Source: DASQFQ01 sp038327685 (lineage in GTDB: Bacteria > Actinomycetota > Thermoleophilia > Solirubrobacterales > Solirubrobacteraceae). From it: a DNA stretch of 54,767 nt. The stretch is taken from contig JBBQLH010000013.1 of assembly GCA_038327685.1 (NCBI GenBank), positions 1 to 54,767 of the forward strand, in the 5' to 3' direction. Within the stretch, counting starts at the first letter, position 1, and every line of letters starts with the position of its first letter. The notes under the pieces were generated by a model, which was not told where the DNA came from, searched no databases, and saw only the letters and a list, made by a program, of their open reading frames with translations. Below, piece after piece: positions 42,550-50,908 of the stretch. The translations under genes were made by a program, and so were the position numbers.

Positions 42550-43139
42550 GCTCCCGGCACCTCGAGGCGCAGGCGCCCCCACCCCGCGAGCGCCGCGGGG
42601 CGGGCGCCGGGTGTGTCGAGCGGGCGGCGGACGACGACCGGTGCGGAGCAGTGCTGCAGGCCGGCGAGCGCGAGCGCCTCGAGCTCGGGCTCCGCGTCTG
42701 CGCCGACCACGAGGACGACGAGATCCTGGTCGGCGAGGAAGGCGTCGGTGGCCGCCGTCCGCGGACCTGTCACCGCGATCACGGTGGGGACGTCGACCGC
42801 CGCGGCAGCGCGGGCGGCGAGTGCGAGCTGGTCGAGCCCGAGCGCCAGCCAGGCGAGCCGGCCGCGCGCCACCGCCTCGAGCCCGCGCGCCTGGAGCCGC
42901 GCGGCCAGCCGCGACGCGGCGGGCGTCCCCAGCGCGGCGCGCGGCGGCCCGGCGGACGGCCACGTCGCGAGCAGTGCGCCAGCCGCCCGCTCCTGTTCCC
43001 GTAGCCCGCCGGCGAGCGCCGCGGCGACCGGCACGGCGTCGTCGGCGCGGCCGAGCACGAGCGCGCGCGGCGCGAAGCGGTGAAGCGTGGCAGCGGGCTG
43101 GCTCAGGGCGGACGCCGCGCGCTCGAGCAGGGCGCTCAC
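42546..43139 (-). CDS. Hypothetical protein in TadE/TadG cluster
   Basis: A 197-residue protein from GTG 43139, which overlaps the stop of the TadE-like gene. It is Ala/Leu/Arg-rich with alternating helices and strands (RFAPRALVLGRADDAVPVAAALAGG, VPTVIAVTGPRTAATDAFLADQDLVVLVVGADAEPELE). This Rossmann-like pattern is reminiscent of a degenerate CpaE/ParA domain without a Walker A motif. There is no signal peptide. Coupling on both sides suggests a role in the same secretion or pilus apparatus. Confidence 0.65.
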   Translation of the reverse strand: MSALLERAASALSQPAATLHRFAPRALVLGRADDAVPVAAALAGGLREQERAAGALLATWPSAGPPRAALGTPAASRLAARLQARGLEAVARGRLAWLALGLDQLALAARAAAAVDVPTVIAVTGPRTAATDAFLADQDLVVLVVGADAEPELEALALAGLQHCSAPVVVRRPLDTPGARPAALAGWGRLRLEVPGA

Positions 43140-43468
43140 CGCACGGCCCCGGCGTCCGCCGTCGCGCGCGCTCGCAGGTGGGCGCCGAAGGGACCGGCGG
43201 GCGTGACTCGCACCGTGACGCGCCGCCCCGCGACGTGGACCTGCGTCCGCCGCCCGGGCCAGCCCGCGAGCGCCGCCCGCGCGGCTGCCCGCGGCTCGCG
43301 GCCCTGCAGCAGGGCGACCGCGCCGGCCTCGGCAGCGCTCCCCGCCGCCTCCTCCGCCCGCCCGGCGTTCAACAGGCAGAGCACCGCCAGGCCCACCGCG
43401 AGCAGCAGCGGGAGCAGCGCGACCGCCTCGACCGTGGACTGGCCGCTCGCGGAGCGCACGTCGCCCAT
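43136..43468 (-). CDS. TadE-like pseudopilin
   Basis: A 110-residue protein starting at ATG 43468, one base overlapping the previous stop (TGATG). The signature SASGQSTVEAVALLPLLLAVGLAVLCLLNAGRAEE is the TadE prepilin-like N-terminus with Glu at the usual position after Gly/Gln/Ser. The rest is a small beta-rich domain. It is the second of two tandem TadE-like genes. The associated Tad ATPase, platform and prepilin-peptidase genes are not in the window. Confidence 0.82.
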   Translation of the reverse strand: MGDVRSASGQSTVEAVALLPLLLAVGLAVLCLLNAGRAEEAAGSAAEAGAVALLQGREPRAAARAALAGWPGRRTQVHVAGRRVTVRVTPAGPFGAHLRARATADAGAVR

Positions 43469-43809
43469 CACCGCTGCGCCGCGAACGCCGCACTCGCGGA
43501 TGCGTGACCCATGCGCACCCCACCGACCACCGACGGCACGCGCACCGTCACGGTGACCTCGCCGCGCTCCGACGCACGGACGCGCAATCCGCGCTCGAGC
43601 AGCGCGGGGAGGTGCGCGCGCGCTGCCGCCCGCGCGTCGAGGCCGAGCGCCTCCGCACGGGCTGCCGCCCGCGCCGCCGCCGCCGCGGACCACGAGGCGT
43701 GCCCGACGAGCGCGACCTGCCACACGCCCGCCAGCAGCGCGGCGAGGACCGGCAGCACAGCCACGAGCTCCACCGCCGCCTGCCCGCTTTGACCGTTGCG
43801 CATCGTCAC
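43468..43809 (-). CDS. TadE-like pseudopilin, first gene of cluster
   Basis: A 113-residue protein from GTG 43809 or ATG 43803. RNGQSGQAAVELVAVLPVLAALLAGVWQVALVGHASW is the TadE N-terminal motif, with a membrane helix used for pilus-like assembly. The remainder has the usual small beta domain (GLRVRASERGEVTVTVRVP). It starts a four-gene coupled run (TadE, TadE, hypothetical, TadG-M15-SLT). Confidence 0.82.
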   Translation of the reverse strand: MTMRNGQSGQAAVELVAVLPVLAALLAGVWQVALVGHASWSAAAAARAAARAEALGLDARAAARAHLPALLERGLRVRASERGEVTVTVRVPSVVGGVRMGHASASAAFAAQR

Positions 43810-43880
43810 GCGACGAGCCTGCCGGGCGGGGCGTCAGCGAACTACACGCGATTGCGACGGAACCGTGACGAATTGAATAG

Positions 43881-44824
43881 GCGACGGCACGCGTCGTCTG
43901 CACACAGAGCGTCGCGCCGCTCGCCGGCGGGCGCACGCTCTTCAGCCGTACCGACAACGCGTTCAGCGTCGACACGGGCACGGTCGAGAAGCTCTCGATC
44001 GCCTCGTTCGCCGGCGACGACAAGCTCCAGACGGCCCCCGGCGTCACGCTCCCGATGACGATCGACGCCGGCCCCGGCGCCGATGACATCACCACCGGCG
44101 ACGCGAGTGACCGCATCGTGGGCGACCGCGGCGACGACACCATCAACGCCGGCGCCGGCGACGACACGATGGTCTGGAACAACGGCGACGGAACCGACGA
44201 CATGAACGGCCAGGACGGCCTCGACCGCGTCGAGGGCAACTTCGGGGGCGCCGACGACATCTCCCATGTCAAGGTCGTGGGCGGCAAGGTTCGCTTCGAC
44301 CGCGACACAGCGCGATCGCCGACGCGGCGGAGGTGCTCGCCGACGTCGAGAACGCCGACGTGGAGCAGCCCGCCCCCAATCCCGCCCGCCCCTCCGGGCC
44401 CCGTGGCCGACACGAAGGGCACGGCCGTCACGGTGCTCAGCCGCACCATCACCTCGAAGCTCAAGCGCGGCACCTACACGGCACGCATCCGCATCGAGTG
44501 CCGGGCCGCCGAGGCCGGCGGCTGCAGGGCTCGCTGGCACTGCTGACCGCGAAGCCGGTGCGGATCGGCGGCGTGAAGGTGCAGGCGCTGCTCGGCAGCA
44601 GGAGCGACTCGCTCCAGGCAGGCCAGCGCACGACGCTCTGCATCAGGCTCCCGAAGGGCGTCGGCCGCCTCGCGCGCAACCACAAGCTCGCGCTGCGGGC
44701 CCAGACGGTCAGCCGGGACGCGGCGGGCAACGTCGCCACCGGCGCCAAGGGGCTCACCGTGAAGCTCGTCAAGCCCACTCCGCTGCGCCGGCCGCCCTCG
44801 GGCGGTCGGCGCAATGCGCGTCAA
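43881..44824 (+). pseudogene. RTX-like calcium-binding secreted protein, 5'-truncated and frameshifted
   Basis: The frame opens after a TAG with no start codon. LAGGRTLFSRTDNAFSVDTG is followed by Gly/Asp nonapeptide-like repeats (GDASDRIVGDRGDDTINAGAGDDTMVWNNGDGTDDMNG) typical of RTX/hemolysin-type Ca-binding proteins. Shifts near 44310, 44390 and 44520 are needed to reach ADVENADV, PPGPVADTKGTAVTVLS and SLALLTAKPVRIGGVKVQALL. The missing 5' end and three shifts argue for a remnant or poor sequence. It converges on the membrane-protein gene at 44829. Confidence 0.6.
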
Positions 44825-44828
44825 CGCC

Positions 44829-45206
44829 TCAGTACTCCTGGTAGGCGCGCCAGACGCTGTAGATCCCCCAGCTCGCGAGCGCCAGCAGCGCGAACCAGAG
44901 CAGCGCGCCGAGGCCGCCCCCGTTCCACAGCGTGGAGGTGGCGATGATCGCGAACGCGGCCAGCGCGACCGCGCCGTAGAGGATGCCGCGCTGGCGGTCC
45001 TCCAGCCCGAAGATCGTCGCCCGGTGCTCCATGTAGAGCCGGAAGCCGAAGAACAGCAGCCCCGCCGTGAACAGGACGGTGAGGAGGTTGTAGATCGTGT
45101 TCGAGCCGGTGTCGCCACCCGGCAACAGCCACACCGCCAGCGCCAGGACGACGATGATGAGGACGTTGCGGATGTGCTTGGCGCGGTCTGGTCCCACGTC
45201 CCACAC
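44829..45206 (-). CDS. Four-span hypothetical membrane protein
   Basis: A 125-residue protein from GTG 45206 with four hydrophobic segments (IRNVLIIVVLALAVWLL, IYNLLTVLFTAGLLFFGFRLY, ILYGAVALAAFAIIATSTL, ALLWFALLALASWGIY). No family is recognised. It lies 27 bases after the SARP receptor gene on the same strand and could be its accessory protein. Confidence 0.75.
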   Translation of the reverse strand: MWDVGPDRAKHIRNVLIIVVLALAVWLLPGGDTGSNTIYNLLTVLFTAGLLFFGFRLYMEHRATIFGLEDRQRGILYGAVALAAFAIIATSTLWNGGGLGALLWFALLALASWGIYSVWRAYQEY

Positions 45207-45233
45207 GATAGGGCTCCCCGTCTGAACCAGCGG

Positions 45234-48200
45234 CTAGCGGACCCAGAACTGATCCAGCAGCGGCCCGAGCGCCGCGTGCATCTGCGCATTGCCGACGCGG
45301 TCGGACACCAGCAGCATCGTGCGACGGTTGAACAGCGGGATGGCCGGTGACGCGATGGCTACCTGGCGGTCGAGGGCGGCCCAGCGCGCGTTGGCCTCCG
45401 CGCCGCGGGCCGCCAGCGCGGCGTCGTAGGCGGCGTCCACCGCGTGGTCGCAGAACTGCGAGGTGTTCGCGTTGTTGACCGTGTTGGGAACGAACTGCGC
45501 GCATCTGAACGGATCGAAGAAGGTCGACGGGGTCAGGAAATCGGCGATCCAGCCCGACAGCCCCACCTGGGCGTGGTGCCGGCTGTCGTTGACGTAGTCG
45601 AAGAAGCTCGCCAAGGGCAGCACGTGAACCCGGACGCGGTAGCCCAAGCGCCGCAGGACGTCGCCGGCGTAGCGGTCGACGGCGGCGTACTTCGGGAGTC
45701 CCCACAGCTGCACCCGCGTTCCCCGCGTCCCGGACGCCGCGATCAGCCGGCGAGCGCGGGGGAGATCCGGCGCGGTCCAGCCTCCTCCCGGCGTGGCGTC
45801 GCGGGTGTACGGGCAGGTGGGCGCGTAGCCGGGTAGCCCGGGCGGGATCAGCTGGCACGACAGGCCCGCGAGGCCGCCGCCGCCCGCCAGCTCGACCGCG
45901 CGCCGGCGATCGACCGCGTAGTTCAGCGCCTGGCGGACCCGTACGTCGTCGAACGGCCGCGTGCGCACATTGACGAAGAGCCAGTTGGTCGTCGGCCCGG
46001 GCCCCGTGTGCACGCGGTTGGGGGCGGCGAGCTCGAGCGCGCGGTCCTGAGCGATGGAGAGCTGGCCGCTGAAGTCGCCGGAGGCGACGACGGCGTCCGC
46101 GCGCCCGCGCTGGACGGCGGCCACCTGCGCAGCGGAGTCGGCGGAGATCGTCATGTCGATCGCGTCCGGAAATCCGTCGGGTTGCGCCTGGGCCGACCAC
46201 GCGCGAAAGCGCGGGTTGCGCACGAGCCGCACGCTGCGCCCGGGTTGGAACGCAGTGATCGTGTACGGGCCGGTGCCCGGCGGAGGACGCGTGCGGATGA
46301 TCGCCGCCGGTGTGCCTGCCGGAAGCACAAAGGCCAGCGGGAGGGCGAGCTTGTGCAGGAACTCGACGTCGGGGCGCCGGAGGTGGATGGTGATCGTCCG
46401 GGCCGCGGCGTCGGTCTCGATGCCCTTCGAGAGGTCGCACCGCCGCGGGCTGCAGGCGCCGGCGCCGGCCACGCCGCCGAAGAACGGCGGCACCGCGCCC
46501 CCGGAGAGGCGCACGACGCGTTCGATCGACGCCCGGAAGTCCTCTGGCCGCACCGGTGGGCCGTTGGAGAACCGCAGCCCGGAGCGGAGCTGGAAGGTGT
46601 AGGTGCGCTCGCCGTCGGTGGGCTGCGGGACGCTCGCGGCGAGGTCGGCGACGATCGTGTTGCCGCCGGCGCCGGGAACGCGACGGTAGGAGAGGAGGCC
46701 GTCATAGGCGAGCGAGAGCGCCGGATAGTTGCGCTCGTCGTAGCCCGCCGGGTCCATGCAGTTGCAGGTGTCGAAGGGCGCGGACGCGAAGTGCAGCGTC
46801 CCGCCGCGGTGGCCGGCGCGCGAGACGGTCGCCGCCGCCCAGAGCGACCCGCCGGCGACGGCGAGCGCGGACGGCGCGCTTCCGGTCGCGATGCGGCGGC
46901 TCGTCCTGCGCGTGCGAGGGTCGATGCGGATGACCGCGCCTCCGGCCCCGTCGGCCACCCAGATCCCGCCGAGCCCGGCCGCGACCGCGACCGGGCTGCC
47001 GCCGACGCGCACGGTGTCACTGACCGCGTCGGTCGCCGCGTCGATCCGCATCACCGTGCCGTCGTCGCGGTTGGCGACCCAGACGCCGCCGTAGCCCACG
47101 GCGATCGCATCCGGGCCGTTGCCGACCCCGATCGATTTCAGGGTCGCGCCCGAGTGGATGTCGAGCCGGGTCACGACGCCGTCCTCCTCGCCGGCCACCC
47201 ACACGGATCCGCTCCCGGCGGCGATGGCGGCGGGCCCGCCCGCGATGTCGATCCGCCTGATCCGGCCCCCGCGCGCGAGGTCGAGGCGGTCCACCTGACC
47301 GTCGACCGCCGAGGCGAGCCAGACCGCACCGCCGGCGACCGCCACCCCGCGCTCCGCGTTGCCCGCGCGCAGGCGGCGGACGACGCGGTTCGTGCCGGAG
47401 TCGACCTGGTCGACCTGCCCGTTCTGGCCGTCGGCGACCCACAGAGAGCCGCTGCCGAAGGCGATCGCGGTCGGCTCGCCGCCGACGTCGATCGTCGTCA
47501 CCTGAGCCTGCGAGCGGTTGATGCGGGAGACGGTCCCGTCGCGGCCGTTGGCGCTCCACACCGAGCCGCCGCCCGCCGCCAGCGCGTCGGGCGCGTGCCC
47601 GACCGAGTACTGCGCGGTGATGTCGCCGCTGCCAGGGTCGATCACGCCCGTCGTGTCCTCCGCGATCCGGTCGAGCCCGCTCGAGCCCCCCAGCTGCGTG
47701 ACGGCCACCACGACCGCTACGACGGCCGCCGCAGCGGCAGCGACGAGCCACGGCAGATTGCGCCGCGGGCGCGCCGAGACGAGGCGCCGGGGCGGACCGT
47801 CGAGGTCGGGGTCCTGGCGGAGGATCGCGTCGTTGAGGCGCCGCAGCTCGGGGCCCGGCTCGATCCCGACCTCGTCGAGCAACACGCGGCGGGCGTGCCG
47901 GAACGCCTCCAGGGCTTCCGCTTGCCGGCCGGAGCCGTAGAGCGCGAGCATGCGCTGGCCGTGCAACCGCTCGCGGAGCGGATGCTCGGAGATCAGCTCA
48001 TCGACCTCGCCGATCGCCTCCACGTGGCGCCCGTCGGCCAGCGCCGCGTCGATCTCGGCCTCGCGAGCCTGCAGCCAGAGGTCCTCCAACCGCCGGATCT
48101 CGGCCGCCGCGAACGGCTCGTCGGCGAGATCGTCAAGCGGCGGCCCGCGCCACAGCGCGAGCGCCTCGCGCACGTGCGACGCGTTCTCGCTGGTGGTCAG

Positions 48201-48512
48201 GAGGCGCTCGAACCGCAGCGCGTCGACGGCGTCGGGGTCCATGCGCAGCTCGTAGCCCCGCCCGCGCGTCACGATCTCGGCGTCGGCGCCCGCGAGCTGC
48301 TTGCGCAGCTGGGAGACGAGCACCTGGATGGCCTTGTGTGCCGTCGCCGGCGGCCGCTCGCCCCACAGCCCCTCGACCAGCCGGTCGGCGGAGACCGGGG
48401 CGTTGGCGTCGAGGGCCAGGATCGCGAGCAGCGCGCGTGGCTTGACGCCCCCCAACGGGACGGCGCGACCCTCGTGGGAGGCCTCGATCAGGCCGAGAAG
48501 GCGGATCTCCAT
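45234..48512 (-). CDS. SARP one-component receptor: DNA-binding, TM, beta-propeller, SBP5
   Basis: A 1092-residue protein. The OmpR-like wHTH is at about 1-92 (PLGGVKPRALLAILAL, LRKQLAGADAEIVTRGRGYEL). A BTAD helical domain is at 96-245, one membrane span at 253-273, and a YVTN/NHL-type beta-propeller at about 280-575 with repeated GSGSLWVADG blades. A peptide-type solute-binding domain (SBP_5) fills about 580-1090 (GTLHFASAPFDTCNCMDPAGYDERNYPALSLAYDGLL, NYAVDRRRAVELAGGGG). The outside domains would bind an oligopeptide-like ligand and the inside domain DNA, making a single-protein transmembrane regulator. Confidence 0.9.
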   Translation of the reverse strand: MEIRLLGLIEASHEGRAVPLGGVKPRALLAILALDANAPVSADRLVEGLWGERPPATAHKAIQVLVSQLRKQLAGADAEIVTRGRGYELRMDPDAVDALRFERLLTTSENASHVREALALWRGPPLDDLADEPFAAAEIRRLEDLWLQAREAEIDAALADGRHVEAIGEVDELISEHPLRERLHGQRMLALYGSGRQAEALEAFRHARRVLLDEVGIEPGPELRRLNDAILRQDPDLDGPPRRLVSARPRRNLPWLVAAAAAAVVAVVVAVTQLGGSSGLDRIAEDTTGVIDPGSGDITAQYSVGHAPDALAAGGGSVWSANGRDGTVSRINRSQAQVTTIDVGGEPTAIAFGSGSLWVADGQNGQVDQVDSGTNRVVRRLRAGNAERGVAVAGGAVWLASAVDGQVDRLDLARGGRIRRIDIAGGPAAIAAGSGSVWVAGEEDGVVTRLDIHSGATLKSIGVGNGPDAIAVGYGGVWVANRDDGTVMRIDAATDAVSDTVRVGGSPVAVAAGLGGIWVADGAGGAVIRIDPRTRRTSRRIATGSAPSALAVAGGSLWAAATVSRAGHRGGTLHFASAPFDTCNCMDPAGYDERNYPALSLAYDGLLSYRRVPGAGGNTIVADLAASVPQPTDGERTYTFQLRSGLRFSNGPPVRPEDFRASIERVVRLSGGAVPPFFGGVAGAGACSPRRCDLSKGIETDAAARTITIHLRRPDVEFLHKLALPLAFVLPAGTPAAIIRTRPPPGTGPYTITAFQPGRSVRLVRNPRFRAWSAQAQPDGFPDAIDMTISADSAAQVAAVQRGRADAVVASGDFSGQLSIAQDRALELAAPNRVHTGPGPTTNWLFVNVRTRPFDDVRVRQALNYAVDRRRAVELAGGGGLAGLSCQLIPPGLPGYAPTCPYTRDATPGGGWTAPDLPRARRLIAASGTRGTRVQLWGLPKYAAVDRYAGDVLRRLGYRVRVHVLPLASFFDYVNDSRHHAQVGLSGWIADFLTPSTFFDPFRCAQFVPNTVNNANTSQFCDHAVDAAYDAALAARGAEANARWAALDRQVAIASPAIPLFNRRTMLLVSDRVGNAQMHAALGPLLDQFWVR

Positions 48513-48573
48513 GACAAGCGGTGGTAAGGCCTGCCGAGCCTATACCGGCACGCGGTGGATCCGCGCAGTTGGA

Positions 48574-48608
48574 CTTCGGAGGGTGGTTCGCCGGCCCACC
48601 CTCCGAAG
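48574..48608. terminator. Hairpin terminator after the cupin gene
   Basis: CTTCGGAGGGTGG (48574-48586) and CCACCCTCCGAAG (48596-48608) are perfectly complementary around a 9-nt loop. They lie ten bases past the cupin stop (minus strand) and upstream of the SARP gene start. Confidence 0.75.
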
Positions 48609-48618
48609 CCTGGTCAGC

Positions 48619-49143
48619 TCAGAACCGGCAGTGGCCCGGGTCCGGCACGTCGATCCGCCTCGTGGCGTCCTGCGGAAGCAGCTGGACCGCGATTGTCTCC
48701 GCGGGGACGCTGCCCTCGTTGCGCAGCATGTGAACATCTTCGCCGCCGGGATCGACGAACCCGGTGCCTGCCGTGTAGACGTGCGGCGTGCAGCTCCGGT
48801 CGTCGCCCTCGTAGTTCGTCACGGTGCCGGCCACGACCTGGATCAGGCTCGGGCCCGGGTGCGAGTGCCAGCCGGTGGTCCCTCCGGGCTTGTCGACGGT
48901 CGGCGCCGCGAGCTTGTTGTCCACGACGTAGACGTCGGAGGGTCCGTGGGTCTTGATCCGGCTCCGCCAGATGTTGGCGGGCTGGGTGTGGGCGTTGACG
49001 AGGGCTCTGACGTCGATGTCGGCGAAGCGCGACTTCGCGAGGATGGTGGTGCTCACCGTGCTCGGCGTCGCGAGGACCTGTCCGCTGTAGACACCCGCGG
49101 CGAGGACAGCGGCAAGAAGGGCCAGGATCCATTTCAGTTTCAT
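48619..49143 (-). CDS. Secreted cupin-domain protein
   Basis: A 174-residue protein with an N-terminal signal or anchor (MKLKWILALLAAVLAAGVYS). Its cupin motif 1 is GWHSHPGPSLIQVVAGTVTNYEG, with motif 2 around GTGFVDPGGEDVHMLRNEG, so the His ligands HSH and H are present. It is probably an extracytoplasmic metal-binding small beta-barrel of unknown substrate. The gene upstream is another exported small protein in the same orientation, 36 bases away. Confidence 0.85.
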   Translation of the reverse strand: MKLKWILALLAAVLAAGVYSGQVLATPSTVSTTILAKSRFADIDVRALVNAHTQPANIWRSRIKTHGPSDVYVVDNKLAAPTVDKPGGTTGWHSHPGPSLIQVVAGTVTNYEGDDRSCTPHVYTAGTGFVDPGGEDVHMLRNEGSVPAETIAVQLLPQDATRRIDVPDPGHCRF

Positions 49144-49179
49144 CTTCTGCTCCGTTTCTTCTGGTCTGGGTCGGGAGCG

Positions 49180-49545
49180 CTACGCGGAGAAGCGCGGGCG
49201 GCCGTGGTGGCGCATGCGGTCGGTGATGAGGGCGATGAGGCCGACGGCGAGCAGGCTGCCGGCGACGCCGATCCCGATCGTCGCCCAGTCGATGCCGTTG
49301 TCAGCGGACGCGACCGAGACGGTCACGGGCGGCGAGGACGGCTGGCTGGGCTGCGCGGGGGACCGGTCGAGCACGGGGCGGGTCGCGAAGTGCGCGGTGC
49401 GGGCCGGGTGGAGACCCTTGTGCAGCGCGGAGACGGTGGGCTTGGCGACGGCGGGCGTCACGTCGGGCCGGGCGAGCGCGGTCGGCGCGGCGAGCGCCGT
49501 GGTCGCCAGGGCGATGGCGGCGATGCGGACGAGACTGCGGGTCAT
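49180..49545 (-). CDS. Small exported membrane-anchored hypothetical protein
   Basis: A 121-residue protein from ATG 49545 with AAGGAG upstream. A signal peptide (MTRSLVRIAAIALATTALAAPTALA) is followed by a Pro/Ser-rich segment and a C-terminal transmembrane helix (WATIGIGVAGSLLAVGLIALI) with a short basic tail. This layout occurs in many actinobacterial surface proteins of unknown function. Confidence 0.75.
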   Translation of the reverse strand: MTRSLVRIAAIALATTALAAPTALARPDVTPAVAKPTVSALHKGLHPARTAHFATRPVLDRSPAQPSQPSSPPVTVSVASADNGIDWATIGIGVAGSLLAVGLIALITDRMRHHGRPRFSA

Positions 49546-49813
49546 GACGGTGCTCCTTGGGGCGTTGAGGTGTGGGAACGCCCTGGAAGCTCGCCGAGCC
49601 CGGCTAGGGCGCGGTTGATGGCGGTAAGCGCGCGGTTTAAAATGGCCACGCCACTGACGGACAACGTTCCAACTGCCGACCAGTCCATGCGTTTCGACAG
49701 GTGGGGAAGCCCCTGTATCAATCCACGCTGTTCGCGCTCCTTCCTTCTAGCTCGCGCCGCCCCGGCGCGCGCTCCGGGCAGCAAGCCCGTTCGCGGCAGA
49801 CCGGGAGTCACGG

Positions 49814-50515
49814 ATGGGCGACGAATCACAGACGGGTGAGGGCACGACGGACGGGCGCCTGCGGGCGGTGATCGCCGACGACGACCCGTTCGCGCGGCGG
49901 GTGATCAAGTCCGCCCTCACCGACTCCGGGATGGTCGTCATCGCCGAGGCTCGCAATGGTCGCGAGGCCGTCGAGCTCGCGCTCTACTACCTGCCGGACA
50001 TCGTCATCCTCGACGTCGTGATGCCCGAGCTGGACGGCATCCTGGCCACGCGCCAGATCCTCAAGGCGATCCCCGAACAACTCGTGATCGCGCTCACCGG
50101 GGCAGCCGACGAGGACGACGAGCTGGGTCTGCTGGCTCTGCGCGCCGGGGCGGCAGGCTTCCTCTCCAAGGACGTCGACATCAACGCACTGCCCCGCACC
50201 GTGAGGGCGTTGCGCGCCGGGGAGGCCGCCATCTCGCGGCGGATGACCAAGCGCCTGATCGACGAGCTGCGGAGCGCTCCTGCCGGCTCGTACGGGATGC
50301 GCCCGGTCAAGAGCCCGCTGACGGCGCGGGAGTGGGAGGTCATCGACCTCCTCAAGGCGGCTCGGTCGACGGAGGACATCGCCACGGACCTGGTGCTCTC
50401 GACCGAGACGGTCCGCTCCCACGTCAAGAACATCCTGCGCAAGCTCGAGGTGCGCTCGCGCGAGGAGGCCGTCGCCGCGGCCGACCGGATGCGCAACGCG
50501 AGCCCGGAGGCGTAG
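49814..50515 (+). CDS. NarL/LuxR-type response regulator
   Basis: A 233-residue regulator. The receiver domain has the acid pair ADDDP (21-25), phospho-Asp67 (VILDVVMPELDG), Thr/Ala in LTGAADE and the Lys in FLSKD. The LuxR HTH is at about 168-228 (LTAREWEVIDLLKAARSTEDIATDLVLSTETVRSHVKNILRKLEVRSR). Start ATG 49814 follows GGGAG. No kinase is adjacent; the orphan kinase at 17447 is of the matching class. The 268-bp divergent gap upstream (49546-49813) shows no gene. Confidence 0.92.
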   Translation: MGDESQTGEGTTDGRLRAVIADDDPFARRVIKSALTDSGMVVIAEARNGREAVELALYYLPDIVILDVVMPELDGILATRQILKAIPEQLVIALTGAADEDDELGLLALRAGAAGFLSKDVDINALPRTVRALRAGEAAISRRMTKRLIDELRSAPAGSYGMRPVKSPLTAREWEVIDLLKAARSTEDIATDLVLSTETVRSHVKNILRKLEVRSREEAVAAADRMRNASPEA

Positions 50516-50738
50516 CGGGGCATTCAAGCCCACGCTCCGGGTGGGAGTCCACGCACCAGAACGGCCGGAAGCTCGCCGTCTTCTTCCTGCGGCTGCGCGT
50601 CGCCTATCGCTCCGGGTCTGTCTCACACGCGACGACCCTCTGGCTCGACCCCAACGCCAAGCGCTACCGGCCGGGGAGTACGTGGCCGTCGTCTGCCGGA
50701 CGGACCAGCCCGCGGTCGCGACCGTCGTGGGTGAATGA
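50516..50738 (+). pseudogene. Short orphan coding fragment
   Basis: After the regulator stop, a coding-like stretch reads HQNGRKLAVFFLRLRVAYRS and TTLWLDPNAKRYRPG. It must shift frame near 50675 to reach EYVAVVCRTDQPAVATVVGE and a stop at 50738. There is no start codon or ribosome site. The family is unknown. It is one more gene tail without a body. The following 50739-50908 contains only a 50-codon ATGA-linked frame (MNVAWWRRMAEWLGG) that I do not trust. Confidence 0.35.
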
Positions 50739-50908
50739 ACGTCGCGTGGTGGCGCCGCATGGCCGAGTGGCTCGGGGGCATGTTCGCGGTCGTGCGCTCG
50801 CCGTCGCGACCGGAGGCGACGGGCGCCCTGTGGCGATCGCGACGCCCGGCGCAGATCACCTCTACCTGGTTCGGCCCATCAACCTGAACGCGCGCCGGCG
50901 ACGGTGGC

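Noticed and set aside
49680..49740. Riboswitch-like stem before the NarL regulator
   Set aside because: A short CAGG...CCTG hairpin is present but no known riboswitch consensus fits; it is too weak to annotate.
50755..50830. tRNA-like sequence (GCCGAGTGGCTCGGGGG)
   Set aside because: It resembles a tRNA-Ser/Leu D-arm, but no cloverleaf with T-loop and acceptor pairing can be drawn.
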